Positions 34,791 to 44,037 are shown, numbered from the stretch's first letter. The stretch is DNA of 64,000 bases from CAYQJL01 sp964573295 (GCA_964573295.1 CAZNJE010000004.1:62001-126000), one strand, 5' to 3'. The notes: generated by a model from the letters alone, not told the origin. Program-made: numbers and translations.

Positions 34791-35885
34791 CGGCGAGGTC
34801 TCCTGGACGCCCCACACATAGCTTCCTCCGCCTGGCGCCAGGGTCCAGCGGCTACCCACGCGCCTGAGCTCGCGGGCGGTGTGCCTCGTGATGAGGCCGT
34901 CCTCGACGAGTTCGGCATGCGAGCGGGGATAGTGGCTGCGGCGCAGACGGAAGGTCTCCATGAGCTGGGCGGTCGCGTAGTCGGCCCGGGCCGTTCGGGC
35001 GCCGGGTGAGAGAAAGGTAAACTCGCGACTTTGGTGCCAGGAGGGTTCGAACCTCTCGAGCAGCACCTGGGTGCCGAAGGTGACCGCGGCCAGGAGGGCG
35101 AGTCCGGCAATGCTGAGCGGAATCCACTTCCACCGGGCGCCGCGTCGCCAGACCGCTTCCATCCACGGTCCCGATGGGATCCACTCGGCCAGCTCGATCT
35201 GCTGCGTATCGCGTAGCTCCCGGACGGCCCGGTACAGGTCGTAAGCGGGTAGCGCCGAGGCGGCCACGATCTCCTGCAGGCTCAACCGTCCGTCGACCCG
35301 CCGCAGGATGGCGGTGGCGAAGCGGTCCCCGGGCGGGTCGCCGGCGGTGCGCGGGCGTGGCCGGGGGATCATGCCGGGAGGCAGTTCGGTGGCCTGCAAG
35401 TCGACGAGTTCGTCGATCCGGCGCATGCTCTCCATCAAGAAGCCTTCGACTTTCCAGGGGCCGATCAGCTTGCTGGGCGTCTCCAGCTTGCCGGAATGGA
35501 AGACGAATCGGCCCTCGCGCCAGGCCAGCGTTTGGTCCATCACGGTCTGGACGTAGAGATCGTAGGCCTCCAGGAGCTGCTCCTCGTCCATGGACGAGAG
35601 CTTCGGAAGCAGGTCGATTGGATTGATCGGCTGGCCGGAGGGGAAGCTGAGCCAGGCGCGCAGGTCCTCCTCGTTCAGGTAGCCGGCCTCCAGCAGCAGG
35701 CGCGGCAAAAGGTCTTCCTGGTCCAGCGGGCTGACGTGGGCCGCGTGCAGCAAGCCGTCCTCGAACACGAAACTGTGCGATTCCGAGCGCGTGGTGATCT
35801 CGAGCGTTCCGGTCTTCTGCTGCAGCGCGATCAGCTGGAACGTCTCGAGCGCGCCGAATTCTTGAATCGTTCCCTGCAACGGCAT
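34752..35885 (-). CDS. DUF4388 (PATAN) domain membrane protein
   Basis: A 377-residue protein. It begins with the DUF4388/PATAN signature (MPLQGTIQEFGALETFQLI, then LQQKTGTLEI), a domain common in bacterial signalling and gliding-motility proteins. A helical middle region with a winged-helix-like segment (about 190-235) leads to a single membrane helix (about 254-276) and a C-terminal extracytoplasmic region of about 100 residues. The ATG at 35885 (minus) follows AGAGGA. It points away from the next minus-strand gene across a 220-bp repeat spacer. A role in signalling is inference only. Confidence 0.75.
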   Translation of the reverse strand: MPLQGTIQEFGALETFQLIALQQKTGTLEITTRSESHSFVFEDGLLHAAHVSPLDQEDLLPRLLLEAGYLNEEDLRAWLSFPSGQPINPIDLLPKLSSMDEEQLLEAYDLYVQTVMDQTLAWREGRFVFHSGKLETPSKLIGPWKVEGFLMESMRRIDELVDLQATELPPGMIPRPRPRTAGDPPGDRFATAILRRVDGRLSLQEIVAASALPAYDLYRAVRELRDTQQIELAEWIPSGPWMEAVWRRGARWKWIPLSIAGLALLAAVTFGTQVLLERFEPSWHQSREFTFLSPGARTARADYATAQLMETFRLRRSHYPRSHAELVEDGLITRHTARELRRVGSRWTLAPGGGSYVWGVQETSPLPESEDTPNGVR

Positions 35886-35964
35886 CGTGTCAGATCCTCT
35901 TCGGTCACCCGGCGTGCCGCCCCCCAGAGGTCGGACGACGAACGCCTTCGGGTTGGCTCATACC

Positions 35965-36068
35965 GGCGTGCGGTGCCGGCGTGCGGTGCCGGCGTGCGGT
36001 GCCCGCGTGCGGTGCCCGCGTGCGGTGCCCGCGTGCGGTGTCGGTATGCGATGTCGGTATGCGATGTC
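35965..36068. repeat. Eight 13-bp tandem repeats between two minus-strand genes
   Basis: Units every 13 bases from 35965. Three read GGCGTGCGGTGCC, three CGCGTGCGGTGYC and two GGTATGCGATGTC, then a partial ninth. Divergence changes stepwise along the array, as expected if copies spread by local duplication. Confidence 0.97.
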
Positions 36069-36105
36069 GGCATACCTGGTCCCCGTGTCATGCCCCCAGT
36101 GCGTT

Positions 36106-38037
36106 TCACGCGGCCGCCCGGCGGTCGGATTGCGGTCGCGCCGCCCCCAGGAATCGTTTCAGATTAGTCCGCTTGTGGAGGGCCTGCGTCTCCGAGACGA
36201 TCACCCATACCATCAATGCGCCGAGTGCCACCGCGGGGTATAGCAGCGTCGGAAAGACGCGATCCTCGAGCAGCGTCCAGGGCAGCGGCTTGACCGGCAG
36301 CCCGTCGCAGGCAATCCACACGATGCACAGGGCCAGCAAGAAGAGCTGGATGAACCCGCGCTGGCTGCGTTCTCTCAGGATGGCCCCCAGGCCGGGCACG
36401 CTGAAGCGCGCCAGGTCGAGCAGATGATCACGCCAGCGATCGTGCCGGCCGAGCAGCTTGGTGAGCAAGAGCTGGGTGTACTGCGCGTTGGCCCAGCGAC
36501 CGGCCGACAACGCGCACTCGGCGCAGAAAACGCGCCGTTCGCGCCGCTTCATGCAGCGGCGGCACACGACGCGTCCACACTGACAACAGGTGTGGATCTT
36601 GAGCCGGCGGTGCCAGCGATGCGACAGCCACAGCAGCGGGGGCAAGAGAAGCGCGCCGGGCCACAGCAGCGCGGGGTTCTGTCCGGGGAACAGCACCGAC
36701 AGGGCCTGCGGCATTGCGAAGGTACCCGGACGCGGCGTCCGCGCCAGAACCTTCCAAAGGTCGGAAGTGCTCAAGCGCTCTTCGATCAGGTCATCGGTCC
36801 TCTCTTGCAAACGGCGGCGCTCTTCCCAACGCACCTGGCCCGAATTGAGCGCAAAGGCCTGACGCATTTCCCGGTCGGCCTTCAGGAACAGCGACGCCCG
36901 GGCGTAGGCTTTCGACAGGTTGTAGCGCAACTCGAACCGGTCGGGGGCCATTTCGACCGCCCGCGCGAAATGGCGGATGGTCTCCTCATTGTTGCCCTCG
37001 TGGTAGGCCAGGATGCCCCTGGCCGAGAGGAAGCGGTGCTTCGGCAGTGGCCGGTATGATTCGGCGCGGGCCAAGGCCTGACGCGCCCCTTCCAGGTCGC
37101 CGGCCTGGCGGCGAATCATCGACTCGGTGAAGTAGATGGCGCCTTCGTCCGGATACTGGTAGGCCAGGCGCTCGAGCTCGGCCAGCGTTTCGGCCGTGGC
37201 TCCGCTGTGGCCTGCCCGGTAGAGGCTCGAGACCGGGTGCGATGGGTTGGCCGGGGCGATCAGATCCCGCAGCAAGCCGATGGCCAAAGGGGTCACCAGC
37301 AAGAGGACGAAGAACCCGGCCGCGAAGCGCTTCTCGCTGGGCCGAAACTGAGGGAACCCGGCGGCCAGCAGCAGGGCAGCCCACAGGAGTCCGCCCGAGT
37401 TCCAGAGCAGCGGCAGGGCGAACATCCCCCATAGGGCCCACTTCGCGGCCCGGCGTGGCACGAGCAGCTGCAAGTGCTCCCAGTAGAGATGGTGCAGCGT
37501 GCGGCCGTGGCGGGCGAAGATGAGAACCGCACTGACCGTGGCGGCGATGAGTAGGGGCACCAGCAGCAATACGAATACATTGGTGGCCAGCAGCTGCTGG
37601 CCGCGGAAGTCGTCGATCCAAGAAGCCGTGCTGCGCAAGAGACGCTGAGCAGCCTCCTTGGGGTCGTGCCACGGGTGGAAACGGGCCGAAGCGACCAGCG
37701 GCGTGAGATAGCCGGGGTCGAGCTGGTTCGCCCACAGCCAGTAGGCGTCGGCACCTTCATAATCACCCGCACGGCTGGAGCGCAGTCCCCGCAGGGCACC
37801 GCCGATCGCCAGCGGCCGGTGGGCCTGGCAGCCGGTGGCGGCCAGTGCGGCCACGACCGAGTCGGGGTGGGTGCTCGCACGGTAGACGGCCGGCGCCATT
37901 CCCTGCAGGGTGAGCGGCACCGGCTGGGTCGTGAGCTGCTCGGCCGGCGCCACGCGCACAGCGACGAGCAACGCAACCAGCGCCAGCATGCATGTTCCCA
38001 CCGCACGCAGCGTGCGACAGGGCTTTTCCGTTGACAC
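36106..38037 (-). CDS. Membrane protein with TPRs and a zinc ribbon
   Basis: A 643-residue protein with a signal-anchor (about 12-32) and a periplasmic helical region. Several membrane segments lie around 150-265, followed by a TPR domain (about 285-410), another membrane segment and a Cys cluster (CCQCGRVVCRRCMKRRERRVFCAEC), then two more membrane segments. This layout recurs in uncharacterised TPR/zinc-ribbon proteins of deltaproteobacteria and candidate phyla. GTG at 38037 (minus) follows GGGAGG at 10 bases. No function can be assigned. It lies divergent to the TonB-system operon. Confidence 0.7.
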   Translation of the reverse strand: MSTEKPCRTLRAVGTCMLALVALLVAVRVAPAEQLTTQPVPLTLQGMAPAVYRASTHPDSVVAALAATGCQAHRPLAIGGALRGLRSSRAGDYEGADAYWLWANQLDPGYLTPLVASARFHPWHDPKEAAQRLLRSTASWIDDFRGQQLLATNVFVLLLVPLLIAATVSAVLIFARHGRTLHHLYWEHLQLLVPRRAAKWALWGMFALPLLWNSGGLLWAALLLAAGFPQFRPSEKRFAAGFFVLLLVTPLAIGLLRDLIAPANPSHPVSSLYRAGHSGATAETLAELERLAYQYPDEGAIYFTESMIRRQAGDLEGARQALARAESYRPLPKHRFLSARGILAYHEGNNEETIRHFARAVEMAPDRFELRYNLSKAYARASLFLKADREMRQAFALNSGQVRWEERRRLQERTDDLIEERLSTSDLWKVLARTPRPGTFAMPQALSVLFPGQNPALLWPGALLLPPLLWLSHRWHRRLKIHTCCQCGRVVCRRCMKRRERRVFCAECALSAGRWANAQYTQLLLTKLLGRHDRWRDHLLDLARFSVPGLGAILRERSQRGFIQLFLLALCIVWIACDGLPVKPLPWTLLEDRVFPTLLYPAVALGALMVWVIVSETQALHKRTNLKRFLGAARPQSDRRAAA

Positions 38038-38270
38038 CCCTGGATGACCTCCCTAGAGTCGTTTCGAGGTATGCTCCTGGCCGCGACGTGAGCTACCTCT
38101 ACTCTTTTCGGCCTGCGGGAGGGATTCCTTGAAGCCGACGGCGGGCATAGCAATTGTCCGCTAAGTGGATCGTTGCGGGCCGGTTGCCGGGGGACGCCCG
38201 GCCGGTCGTGGTTGGGGCCGCTGGGGATCCCGAACGGGCGAATCCTTGGGTCTTCAAGGGGCTTTGGACC

Positions 38271-38300
38271 TTGACAGTTTTGGGGCTCCATTTCTATTAT
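38271..38300 (+). promoter_or_regulatory. Strong sigma70 promoter of the exbB-tonB operon
   Basis: A consensus TTGACA (38271-38276) and TATTAT (38295-38300) with an 18-base spacer, in the only AT-rich patch of this 400-bp spacer. The rest of 38041-38270 shows no gene. Confidence 0.82.
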
Positions 38301-38360
38301 ATAAAAGACTTTACCATGTGGGGCTATGCGTCGCGTAGCACCATCGACTACAGGATTGGC

Positions 38361-38384
38361 CTGCTACCTGATTGCAGGTAGCAG
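38361..38384 (+). promoter_or_regulatory. Perfect 10-bp inverted repeat in the exbB leader
   Basis: CTGCTACCTG (38361-38370) and CAGGTAGCAG (38375-38384) flank ATTG. It lies about 55 bases after the predicted start site and 50 bases before the exbB ATG, with no T-run, so it is not a terminator. It may be an operator or an RNA hairpin controlling the TonB operon. Confidence 0.7.
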
Positions 38385-38434
38385 GGTTAGCGCAACGGGG
38401 CCTTGCGGCTCCGGGGCAGGGAGAAAGGGTACGC

Positions 38435-39211
38435 ATGCGACTCGGCAAACTCCGCAGATGGTCTTTGGGTGGGGTACTCATCCTTCTCGTGGGATTCGGC
38501 CTTCTGGTGCAGACGGCCGTTGCCCAGGAAGCGGCGGATCCGGCGGCGACCACCGAAGAGGCCGCGGGAGACGATATCGTCCGTAGTGAGCGGCAGAGCG
38601 GAGCCCTGGAGCTCTTCAACAAGGGTGGAAACTTCATGTGGCCGCTCTTGTTCCTCGCCGTGCTGGGCCTGGCGGTCATCCTCGAGCGCCTCTTCTCCCT
38701 CCAGCGGGCTCACACGAACACGCGCGATCTGATGGCCTCGATCGTCTCGGCGCTCAAGGAGCCCGACGGCGTGGAGAAGGCCAAGAACATCTGCATGCGC
38801 ACCCGCGGCCCGATCGCGGCCATTCTGCACGCTGGACTCTCGAAGGTGCCCAAGGGACCGGCCGCGGTGGAGAAGGCCATCGAAGATTCGGGTCACATCG
38901 AGATGGCCTTCCTGCAGCGTGGACTTCCGGTGCTCTCGACGGTTGCCAACATCGCCCCGCTGCTGGGCTTCCTTGGGACCGTCTCCGGAATGATCAACGC
39001 CTTCGAGGCCATCGCGGCGGCCGAGCAGGTCAGCGCCAAGGTTGTGGCCAGTGGTATTTCCGAGGCACTGATCACGACTATGTCGGGTCTGGTGATCGCG
39101 ATCCCGGCCCAGGCGATGTACAACTACTTCATGTCCCGGATCGATCGGTTCGTGCTCGAGATGGAGGAAACCTCCGTCGAGCTGCTCGACGTTCTGACCG
39201 AGCAAAGCTAA
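38435..39211 (+). CDS. exbB: ExbB/TolQ/MotA-family proton channel with N-terminal signal segment
   Basis: ExbB and ExbD use the proton gradient to energise TonB. The 258-residue product starts with a signal-like segment (residues 1-32, ending AVAQE), as in long ExbB proteins. The three family helices follow (about 70-90, 168-190, 210-232) with VLSTVANIAPLLGFLGTVSGMINAF and ALITTMSGLVIAIPAQAMYNYF. The ATG at 38435 follows GGGAGAAAGG. It is the first gene of exbB-exbD-exbD-tonB. Confidence 0.93.
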   Translation: MRLGKLRRWSLGGVLILLVGFGLLVQTAVAQEAADPAATTEEAAGDDIVRSERQSGALELFNKGGNFMWPLLFLAVLGLAVILERLFSLQRAHTNTRDLMASIVSALKEPDGVEKAKNICMRTRGPIAAILHAGLSKVPKGPAAVEKAIEDSGHIEMAFLQRGLPVLSTVANIAPLLGFLGTVSGMINAFEAIAAAEQVSAKVVASGISEALITTMSGLVIAIPAQAMYNYFMSRIDRFVLEMEETSVELLDVLTEQS

Positions 39212-39259
39212 CGCCAGCCGGGGCGCGCACGCCGCGTTCCGGTGGGAGAGGGAAGCATC

Positions 39260-39667
39260 ATGGCGAAACTGAAGCGGCCCAACATGACGCCGCCGGAGAT
39301 CAGCCAGGCGTCCACGGCGGACATCGCCTTCCTGCTCCTGATCTTCTTCATTTCGACGACCGTCTTCGAGACCGAATTCGGCATGCAGGTCGTACTGCCC
39401 GGACTGGGAGGGCAGCCGATGAAGGTGAAGCGCGAGAACGTCCTGACGCTGCGGGCGACCGCCGAGGGGTCGGTGTTCATGGACGATGCCCCGGTGGCGT
39501 TGCCCAATGTCCGCAATCTCGTCGCGGCCGAGCTCGAAGCGAATCCAGAGCTGACGATTTCGATCGAGACCGACGGCAATGCGGCCTACGAGCGGATGAT
39601 CGACGTGCTCGACGAGGTGAAGGCCGCCAACGCCAAGCGATTCTCGATCAAGAAGGGACGCGGGTAA
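39260..39667 (+). CDS. exbD: ExbD/TolR-family protein (first copy)
   Basis: A 135-residue protein with one N-terminal membrane helix containing the proton-carrying Asp (STADIAFLLLIFFISTTVF) and a periplasmic domain. It acts with ExbB and TonB. GGGAGAGGGA precedes the ATG. A 150-bp spacer with a repeat separates it from the second ExbD. Confidence 0.93.
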   Translation: MAKLKRPNMTPPEISQASTADIAFLLLIFFISTTVFETEFGMQVVLPGLGGQPMKVKRENVLTLRATAEGSVFMDDAPVALPNVRNLVAAELEANPELTISIETDGNAAYERMIDVLDEVKAANAKRFSIKKGRG

Positions 39668-39698
39668 GCGTTCCGGCCTGACCGCGCTGCTGGCGGCC

Positions 39699-39748
39699 GG
39701 GAAGCGGAGGCTGGGAAGCGGAGGCTGGGAAGCGGAGGCTGGGAAGCG
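39699..39748 (+). repeat. 14-bp tandem repeat between the two exbD genes
   Basis: Three exact copies of GGGAAGCGGAGGCT (39699, 39713, 39727) and a partial fourth. Confidence 0.97.
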
Positions 39749-39823
39749 CTACCTGCAAGCCGGTCCGCCGGCCAGCCGGAAACGAGTGGATGGGTAGGCT
39801 GCAGGAAGTGAGGGACCTGAGCC

Positions 39824-40225
39824 GTGCAATTCAACAAGACGCTCAAGACCGGAGCGACAGTGCCCACCGGATCGATGGGCGACATCGTCTTTCTGCTGCT
39901 GGTCTTCTTCATGGCGACGACTATCTTCAAGCTCGAAGAAGGCTTGACGGTAACGCTGCCGCGGGCCGAGTCAGGGGTGCGGGTGCCTCGCGAGAAGGTC
40001 TCGCACATCTGGGCCGATGCGAACGGAAACATCACCGTCGATGATGTGTTCTTACAGATAGGGCAACTCGAGCAGGTCATGGTCCAGAAGGTCCGCGAGA
40101 ACCCGCAGCTGCTCGTGGGACTGAATGTCGATGCCCAGCTGCCCTACACGTTCGTCGACGACATCTTGAAGCAGTGCCGGAAGGCCAACGCGATCAATGT
40201 GTCGTTCACGAGTGATCTCGAGTAG
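39824..40225 (+). CDS. exbD: ExbD/TolR-family protein (second copy)
   Basis: A 133-residue paralogue of the previous gene, with the membrane helix Asp in GSMGDIVFLLLVFFMATTIF and a periplasmic domain ending in INVSFTSDLE. The helix is conserved but the periplasmic part is clearly different, so the pair is old rather than a recent duplication. Two ExbD paralogues beside one ExbB suggest a heteromeric stator. The GTG at 39824 follows GAGGGA. Confidence 0.92.
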   Translation: MQFNKTLKTGATVPTGSMGDIVFLLLVFFMATTIFKLEEGLTVTLPRAESGVRVPREKVSHIWADANGNITVDDVFLQIGQLEQVMVQKVRENPQLLVGLNVDAQLPYTFVDDILKQCRKANAINVSFTSDLE

Positions 40226-40258
40226 CCCCGGGCGTAGCGTCCGAAGGGGGTGAGAGCG

Positions 40259-40894
40259 ATGTTTGTCCCAAATTGGTATGAGACGGCCCATCAGCGTTTC
40301 AAGCGGATGTATCCGCGAATCATGTTCGTCAGCACCCTCGCCGCGGTGGCGTTGACCGGCATGGGGATGGCATTTTCGCCGCCCTACGTGCCGAGTCCCT
40401 ACCAGCTACGCGAGCGGAAGATGGAGGCGGTCGAGTTCAGCACCGAGATCTACATTCCGCCGCCGCCCAAGGAGTTGTCGGCTCCGGATATGCCGGTCCA
40501 GGAGATCGAGGCCTCCGACGACGCCGACGCCGAAGACACGATGGCGATCACCGACTTCAATCCGTTCGCGCCGCCGGAGATCCCCAGGGGATCCAGCACC
40601 GGTCCCGAGGAGTTCGTGGCTTTCGACTCGCCGCCGGTGTTGGTGCACTCCGAGGCGCCCGAATACCCGGACATGGCCCAGGAGGCCGAGGCCGAGGGCA
40701 CGATTCAGATCGTGGTCACGATTGATGAGAACGGCCGCGTGATCGATGCCCGCATTGCTTCGAGCACGGCGAACGAGATGCTCGAGGAGGCTGTCCTCGA
40801 GGCCGCAAGGAAGTTTCTCTTCGAGCCGGCCCGGCAGCGGGACGTCCCGGTGAAGTGCCAGATCATGATTCCATTCAATTTCTCGCTTAATTAG
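40259..40894 (+). CDS. tonB: TonB-family protein
   Basis: A 211-residue protein with an N-terminal membrane helix (about 22-42), a short Pro/Glu/Asp spacer and a C-terminal TonB domain. That domain starts APEYPDMAQEAEAEGTIQIVVTIDENGRV and ends FEPARQRDVPVKCQIMIPFNF. It transfers energy from ExbB/ExbD to outer-membrane receptors. The ATG at 40259 is well spaced from GAAGGGGG; an in-frame GTG at 40250 is less likely. No TonB-dependent receptor is in the window. Confidence 0.93.
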   Translation: MFVPNWYETAHQRFKRMYPRIMFVSTLAAVALTGMGMAFSPPYVPSPYQLRERKMEAVEFSTEIYIPPPPKELSAPDMPVQEIEASDDADAEDTMAITDFNPFAPPEIPRGSSTGPEEFVAFDSPPVLVHSEAPEYPDMAQEAEAEGTIQIVVTIDENGRVIDARIASSTANEMLEEAVLEAARKFLFEPARQRDVPVKCQIMIPFNFSLN

Positions 40895-40925
40895 CCCCCC
40901 CGCGCGTTGGGGTGGATGGATGTCG

Positions 40926-40959
40926 CCGGCAGGTCTCCAGCGTGGACCTGCCGGTTTTC
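40926..40959 (+). terminator. Rho-independent terminator after tonB
   Basis: A perfect 10-bp stem CCGGCAGGTC/GACCTGCCGG (40926-40935, 40945-40954) with a 9-base loop and four T. It ends the exbB-tonB operon. Confidence 0.9.
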
Positions 40960-41085
40960 ATTGCATGCGAAACCGGGCGAGATCAGGATCCGTAAGTTCG
41001 GGCAGTCGCGTTGTATCCGTCGCGTTGGCTGGCGGCCCCCGAGCCAGGGGGCGATAGGGACCCCGAGATGATCAGGAGGAAGTCG

Positions 41086-42456
41086 ATGAGAATACTCGAT
41101 GCACGGTGTTCGGCAGTGGTGATGAGGCTCCTCGCGGCGCTTCTCCTGGTGGCCGGCGGTGCCGATGCGCCTGGAGCAGCCGAGTCGCCTGGAGCGGCTG
41201 AGGCGAACCTCGGCGCACCGCTGTCGGTCGAGGATTGCGTCCGGATCGCGCTCGAGCAAAGCGACCAGCTGGCGCAGGCCGAGGCGAACCTGAAGAGCAC
41301 CCATGGCTCGATGCGGATCTCGACGAGTGCCTATCTGCCCTCGGCGTCGCTGAGCGCCGGTTGGAGCCGGCAGTGGCCCGAGCGAACCGCGTTCATGTCG
41401 GAGTTCGGGACCGATCCGATCATCGTCAAGTATGACGGAAGCGTCGGTTTTTCGCTCCATCAGAGCCTGGTGGATCTGGCCAGCTATGCTGACATCAAGA
41501 GCAGCCGGAGGCAGTACGCGGCCAGTTCGCAAGAGTTCGAGAACACGGAAGCTGATTTGATCGCCGCCACCAAGCAGCAGTTCTACACCTGCCTGGCGGC
41601 GATCAAGGTCGCTGATGTGGAAGAAGAAGCCGTCGAGGTCAGTCGAGAACAGCTGCGGCGGTCCGAGACGCTCTTCAGATTGGGATCGGTGGCGCGATCG
41701 GATGTGTTGCAGGCCCGGGTCAACCTGGCCGAATCCGAGCAGATCCTGATCGAGCGGCGCAATGGTGTGCGGGTGGAGCTCTCGCGGCTGGCCATGGATA
41801 TGGGTCTCGACCCACGTCGGGATCTGGTGCTCGACACCACGCTCGTGGTTCCGCAGAGCGATCCGGAGGGCGAGATGGACTCCTGGATCTCGCGAGCCCT
41901 CATGACGCGGCCTGATCTGGAAGCGGCTCGTGGCCGAGTGGCGGCGGCTGAATGGGCCGAGAAGTCGGCCAAGCTGGGGCGACTCCCCTCCATATCGGCC
42001 AGCTATCGCTGGAATACGAGTGGCTCATCCGACGACCCATGGCTCGAGTTCGAGAGTGACAACCAGACCTCAACCACCTGGCGCTGGCAGCTCTCGGCCT
42101 CGATGCCGATCTTCGAGGGCTTTGCCCGGGAGGGGCAGATCGAACGGGCGGTGGGCCAGCGGCGTGCCCAGAGCGAGGCCCTTGATCGCGAGGAGAAACT
42201 CGTGGTCCTGGAGGTCAAGGATAGCTTCTTGAGCATTCAGAAAGAGCGTGAGAGTCTTCACGCGGCCGGGAGCAGTGTCCGGTTCGCCGAAGAGAACCTG
42301 CGTCTCCAGCAGGCGCTCTACGAGAGCGGCGCGGGCACGTTGCTGGAGTGGGACAACGCAAACCTGGATTTGCGGCGTGCCCGGCTCCTGCTGATCCAGG
42401 CGCAGATCAACCTGCTGCGGGCCCACGTGCGGTTCTGGAAAGCCGTGGGACAGTAG
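41086..42456 (+). CDS. tolC: TolC-family outer-membrane efflux protein
   Basis: A 456-residue protein with a signal peptide (about 1-28) and two related helical halves typical of TolC (LSVEDCVRIALEQSDQL at the start, QALYESGAGTLLEWDNANLDLRRARLLLIQAQINLLRAHVRFWKAVG at the end). It forms the outer-membrane duct of tripartite exporters. ATG 41086 follows AGGAGGA at 5 bases; an in-frame ATG at 41068 also exists. It is the first gene of tolC-MFP-ATPase-permease-permease. Confidence 0.92.
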   Translation: MRILDARCSAVVMRLLAALLLVAGGADAPGAAESPGAAEANLGAPLSVEDCVRIALEQSDQLAQAEANLKSTHGSMRISTSAYLPSASLSAGWSRQWPERTAFMSEFGTDPIIVKYDGSVGFSLHQSLVDLASYADIKSSRRQYAASSQEFENTEADLIAATKQQFYTCLAAIKVADVEEEAVEVSREQLRRSETLFRLGSVARSDVLQARVNLAESEQILIERRNGVRVELSRLAMDMGLDPRRDLVLDTTLVVPQSDPEGEMDSWISRALMTRPDLEAARGRVAAAEWAEKSAKLGRLPSISASYRWNTSGSSDDPWLEFESDNQTSTTWRWQLSASMPIFEGFAREGQIERAVGQRRAQSEALDREEKLVVLEVKDSFLSIQKERESLHAAGSSVRFAEENLRLQQALYESGAGTLLEWDNANLDLRRARLLLIQAQINLLRAHVRFWKAVGQ

Positions 42457-42563
42457 GGAGCGTGCGGTCCCTGTCCCACGAGTCGACTGACCGGCGATAG
42501 ATTCGGGGGGCGGGGGCAGGGGCATGCCGAACCGGATCGCTGTTCGCGTGCAAGGAGGGGGGA

Positions 42564-43937
42564 ATGCGAAGGAAGCGGGTTTGGATTCCGGTGACTGTGC
42601 TCGTCATCCTCGGGCTCTTGATCGTGGGGAATTTGATGGGCCAGGGCGGCCGGGGCATCCAGGCCGACGCCGAGCCCATCGAGCGTCGCTCGATCGAGAG
42701 CTGGGTGCGGGCCCCGGGCTTGATCCAGCCCATCGTCTCGGTCGACATCAGCAGCAATGTGACGGGCCGGGTGGTGCAGCTGTACGTGGAGGAAGGGCAG
42801 CGGGTCGAGAGGGGTGATCTGCTGCTCGTTCTCGACGACACCCGCTATCAGTCGGCTGTGGACCAGTATGAGGCGCTTCTGAGCGCCGCCCGCTCCCAGC
42901 TCCGGCTGGCCGAGGCGCAGCGGGATCTGGCCGCCCAGGTGCTGGCCCGTCGCGAGGACCTTCACGCCCGGGGCTTGCTCTCTTCCGAGGAGCTAGAGAC
43001 GGCCCGGGTAGACCTGCGGGTGAAGGAGGCTACCGTTGCCGCTCAGGGCGATGAGATTGCCCGCCAGGAGGCGGCCCTCGCCGAATCCCGCCGCGACCTC
43101 GAAGAGACCCACTTCACCGCGCCCATCGGGGGCGTGATCACCTCCCTCAATCTTGAAGAGGGCGAGAACGTCCTGATCGGCACGATGAACAACCCTGGCA
43201 CGGTCGTACTCACGATCGCCGACCTTTCACGAATGGAGGTCGAAGCGCGGGTCAATGAGAGCGATGTGGTGCTGGTCTCTCAGGGGCAACCGGTACGCAT
43301 CGAGGTCGACGCGAAGCGCCGGACCCCACTGGCGGGTGTCGTGACGACGGTAGGCGAGTCGGGTACACGGAGTTCGCGTGACGAGGGCGCCGAGTTCGAG
43401 GTGAACGTCACGATCACCGATCCGCCCGCCTGGCTGCGGCCGGGGATGAGCGCGGATGTCGAGATTCTGGTCGCGACCGCCGAGGACGTGCTCACTGTTC
43501 CGATTCAGGCACTGGTGGCGCGCACCGAGAGCACGGTCTCCCGCTGGGAGCGCGGGGAAAACGGCGATGACGGCCAGGATCGTGACGGCGGCCAGGATCG
43601 TGACGACGGCCAGGATCGTGACGACGGCCAGGATCGTGACGACAGTCAGGATCGTGACGGCGGCCAGGATCGTGACGACAGTCAGGAAACTGGGGATGAG
43701 GCCGCCGTGCCGGGTGAGGATCGCAGCGAACTGGCCCCGGGGGTGTTTGTTCTGGAAGGGAACGAAGCCGGCTTCCGCCGCATCGAGACCGGCGTGCGTG
43801 GCGAGAGCTATGTAGAGGTGCTCTCGGGCGTTGAGGAAGGCGAGACCGTCCTGTCCGGCCCCTACCGGGTGCTGCGCCGTCTGCGGCACGGGGAGGTCGT
43901 GCAGGTGCGTGAGGACGACGAAGAGGCTGGCCGTTGA
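42564..43937 (+). CDS. Periplasmic adaptor (membrane fusion) protein of a MacAB-like exporter
   Basis: A 457-residue HlyD/MacA-type adaptor: membrane anchor (about 6-24), lipoyl-like halves (SSNVTGRVVQLYVEEGQRVERGDLLLVLDD and THFTAPIGGVITSLNLEEGENV), a helical hairpin between them, and a beta-barrel with a membrane-proximal domain. It links the inner-membrane transporter to TolC. A tandem repeat inserts about 40 Asp/Gln/Arg/Gly residues (from about 335) into the membrane-proximal domain, splitting it without breaking the frame. The stop codon lies in the next repeat. Confidence 0.92.
   Translation: MRRKRVWIPVTVLVILGLLIVGNLMGQGGRGIQADAEPIERRSIESWVRAPGLIQPIVSVDISSNVTGRVVQLYVEEGQRVERGDLLLVLDDTRYQSAVDQYEALLSAARSQLRLAEAQRDLAAQVLARREDLHARGLLSSEELETARVDLRVKEATVAAQGDEIARQEAALAESRRDLEETHFTAPIGGVITSLNLEEGENVLIGTMNNPGTVVLTIADLSRMEVEARVNESDVVLVSQGQPVRIEVDAKRRTPLAGVVTTVGESGTRSSRDEGAEFEVNVTITDPPAWLRPGMSADVEILVATAEDVLTVPIQALVARTESTVSRWERGENGDDGQDRDGGQDRDDGQDRDDGQDRDDSQDRDGGQDRDDSQETGDEAAVPGEDRSELAPGVFVLEGNEAGFRRIETGVRGESYVEVLSGVEEGETVLSGPYRVLRRLRHGEVVQVREDDEEAGR
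43566..43686 (+). repeat. 18-bp tandem repeat inside the adaptor gene
   Basis: Six full units (43566, 43584, 43602, 43620, 43638, 43656) and a partial seventh, in frame. They encode the six-residue unit DGQDRD with Gly, Asp or Ser variants. Confidence 0.97.
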
Positions 43938-44025
43938 GCATTGATCGCGAGCTGGCCGTTGAGCATTGATCGCGAGCTGGCCGTTGAGCATTGATCGTGA
44001 GTTGGCGTTTGAGCATCGATCACAC
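43926..44025 (+). repeat. 25-bp tandem repeat between the adaptor and ABC ATPase genes
   Basis: Three near-exact units (43926, 43951, 43976) and a degenerate fourth (44001). The adaptor stop codon is inside the first. The period is not a multiple of three, which is tolerated because the array begins within two codons of the stop. Confidence 0.96.
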
Positions 44026-44037
44026 GAAGGAGCCGTC

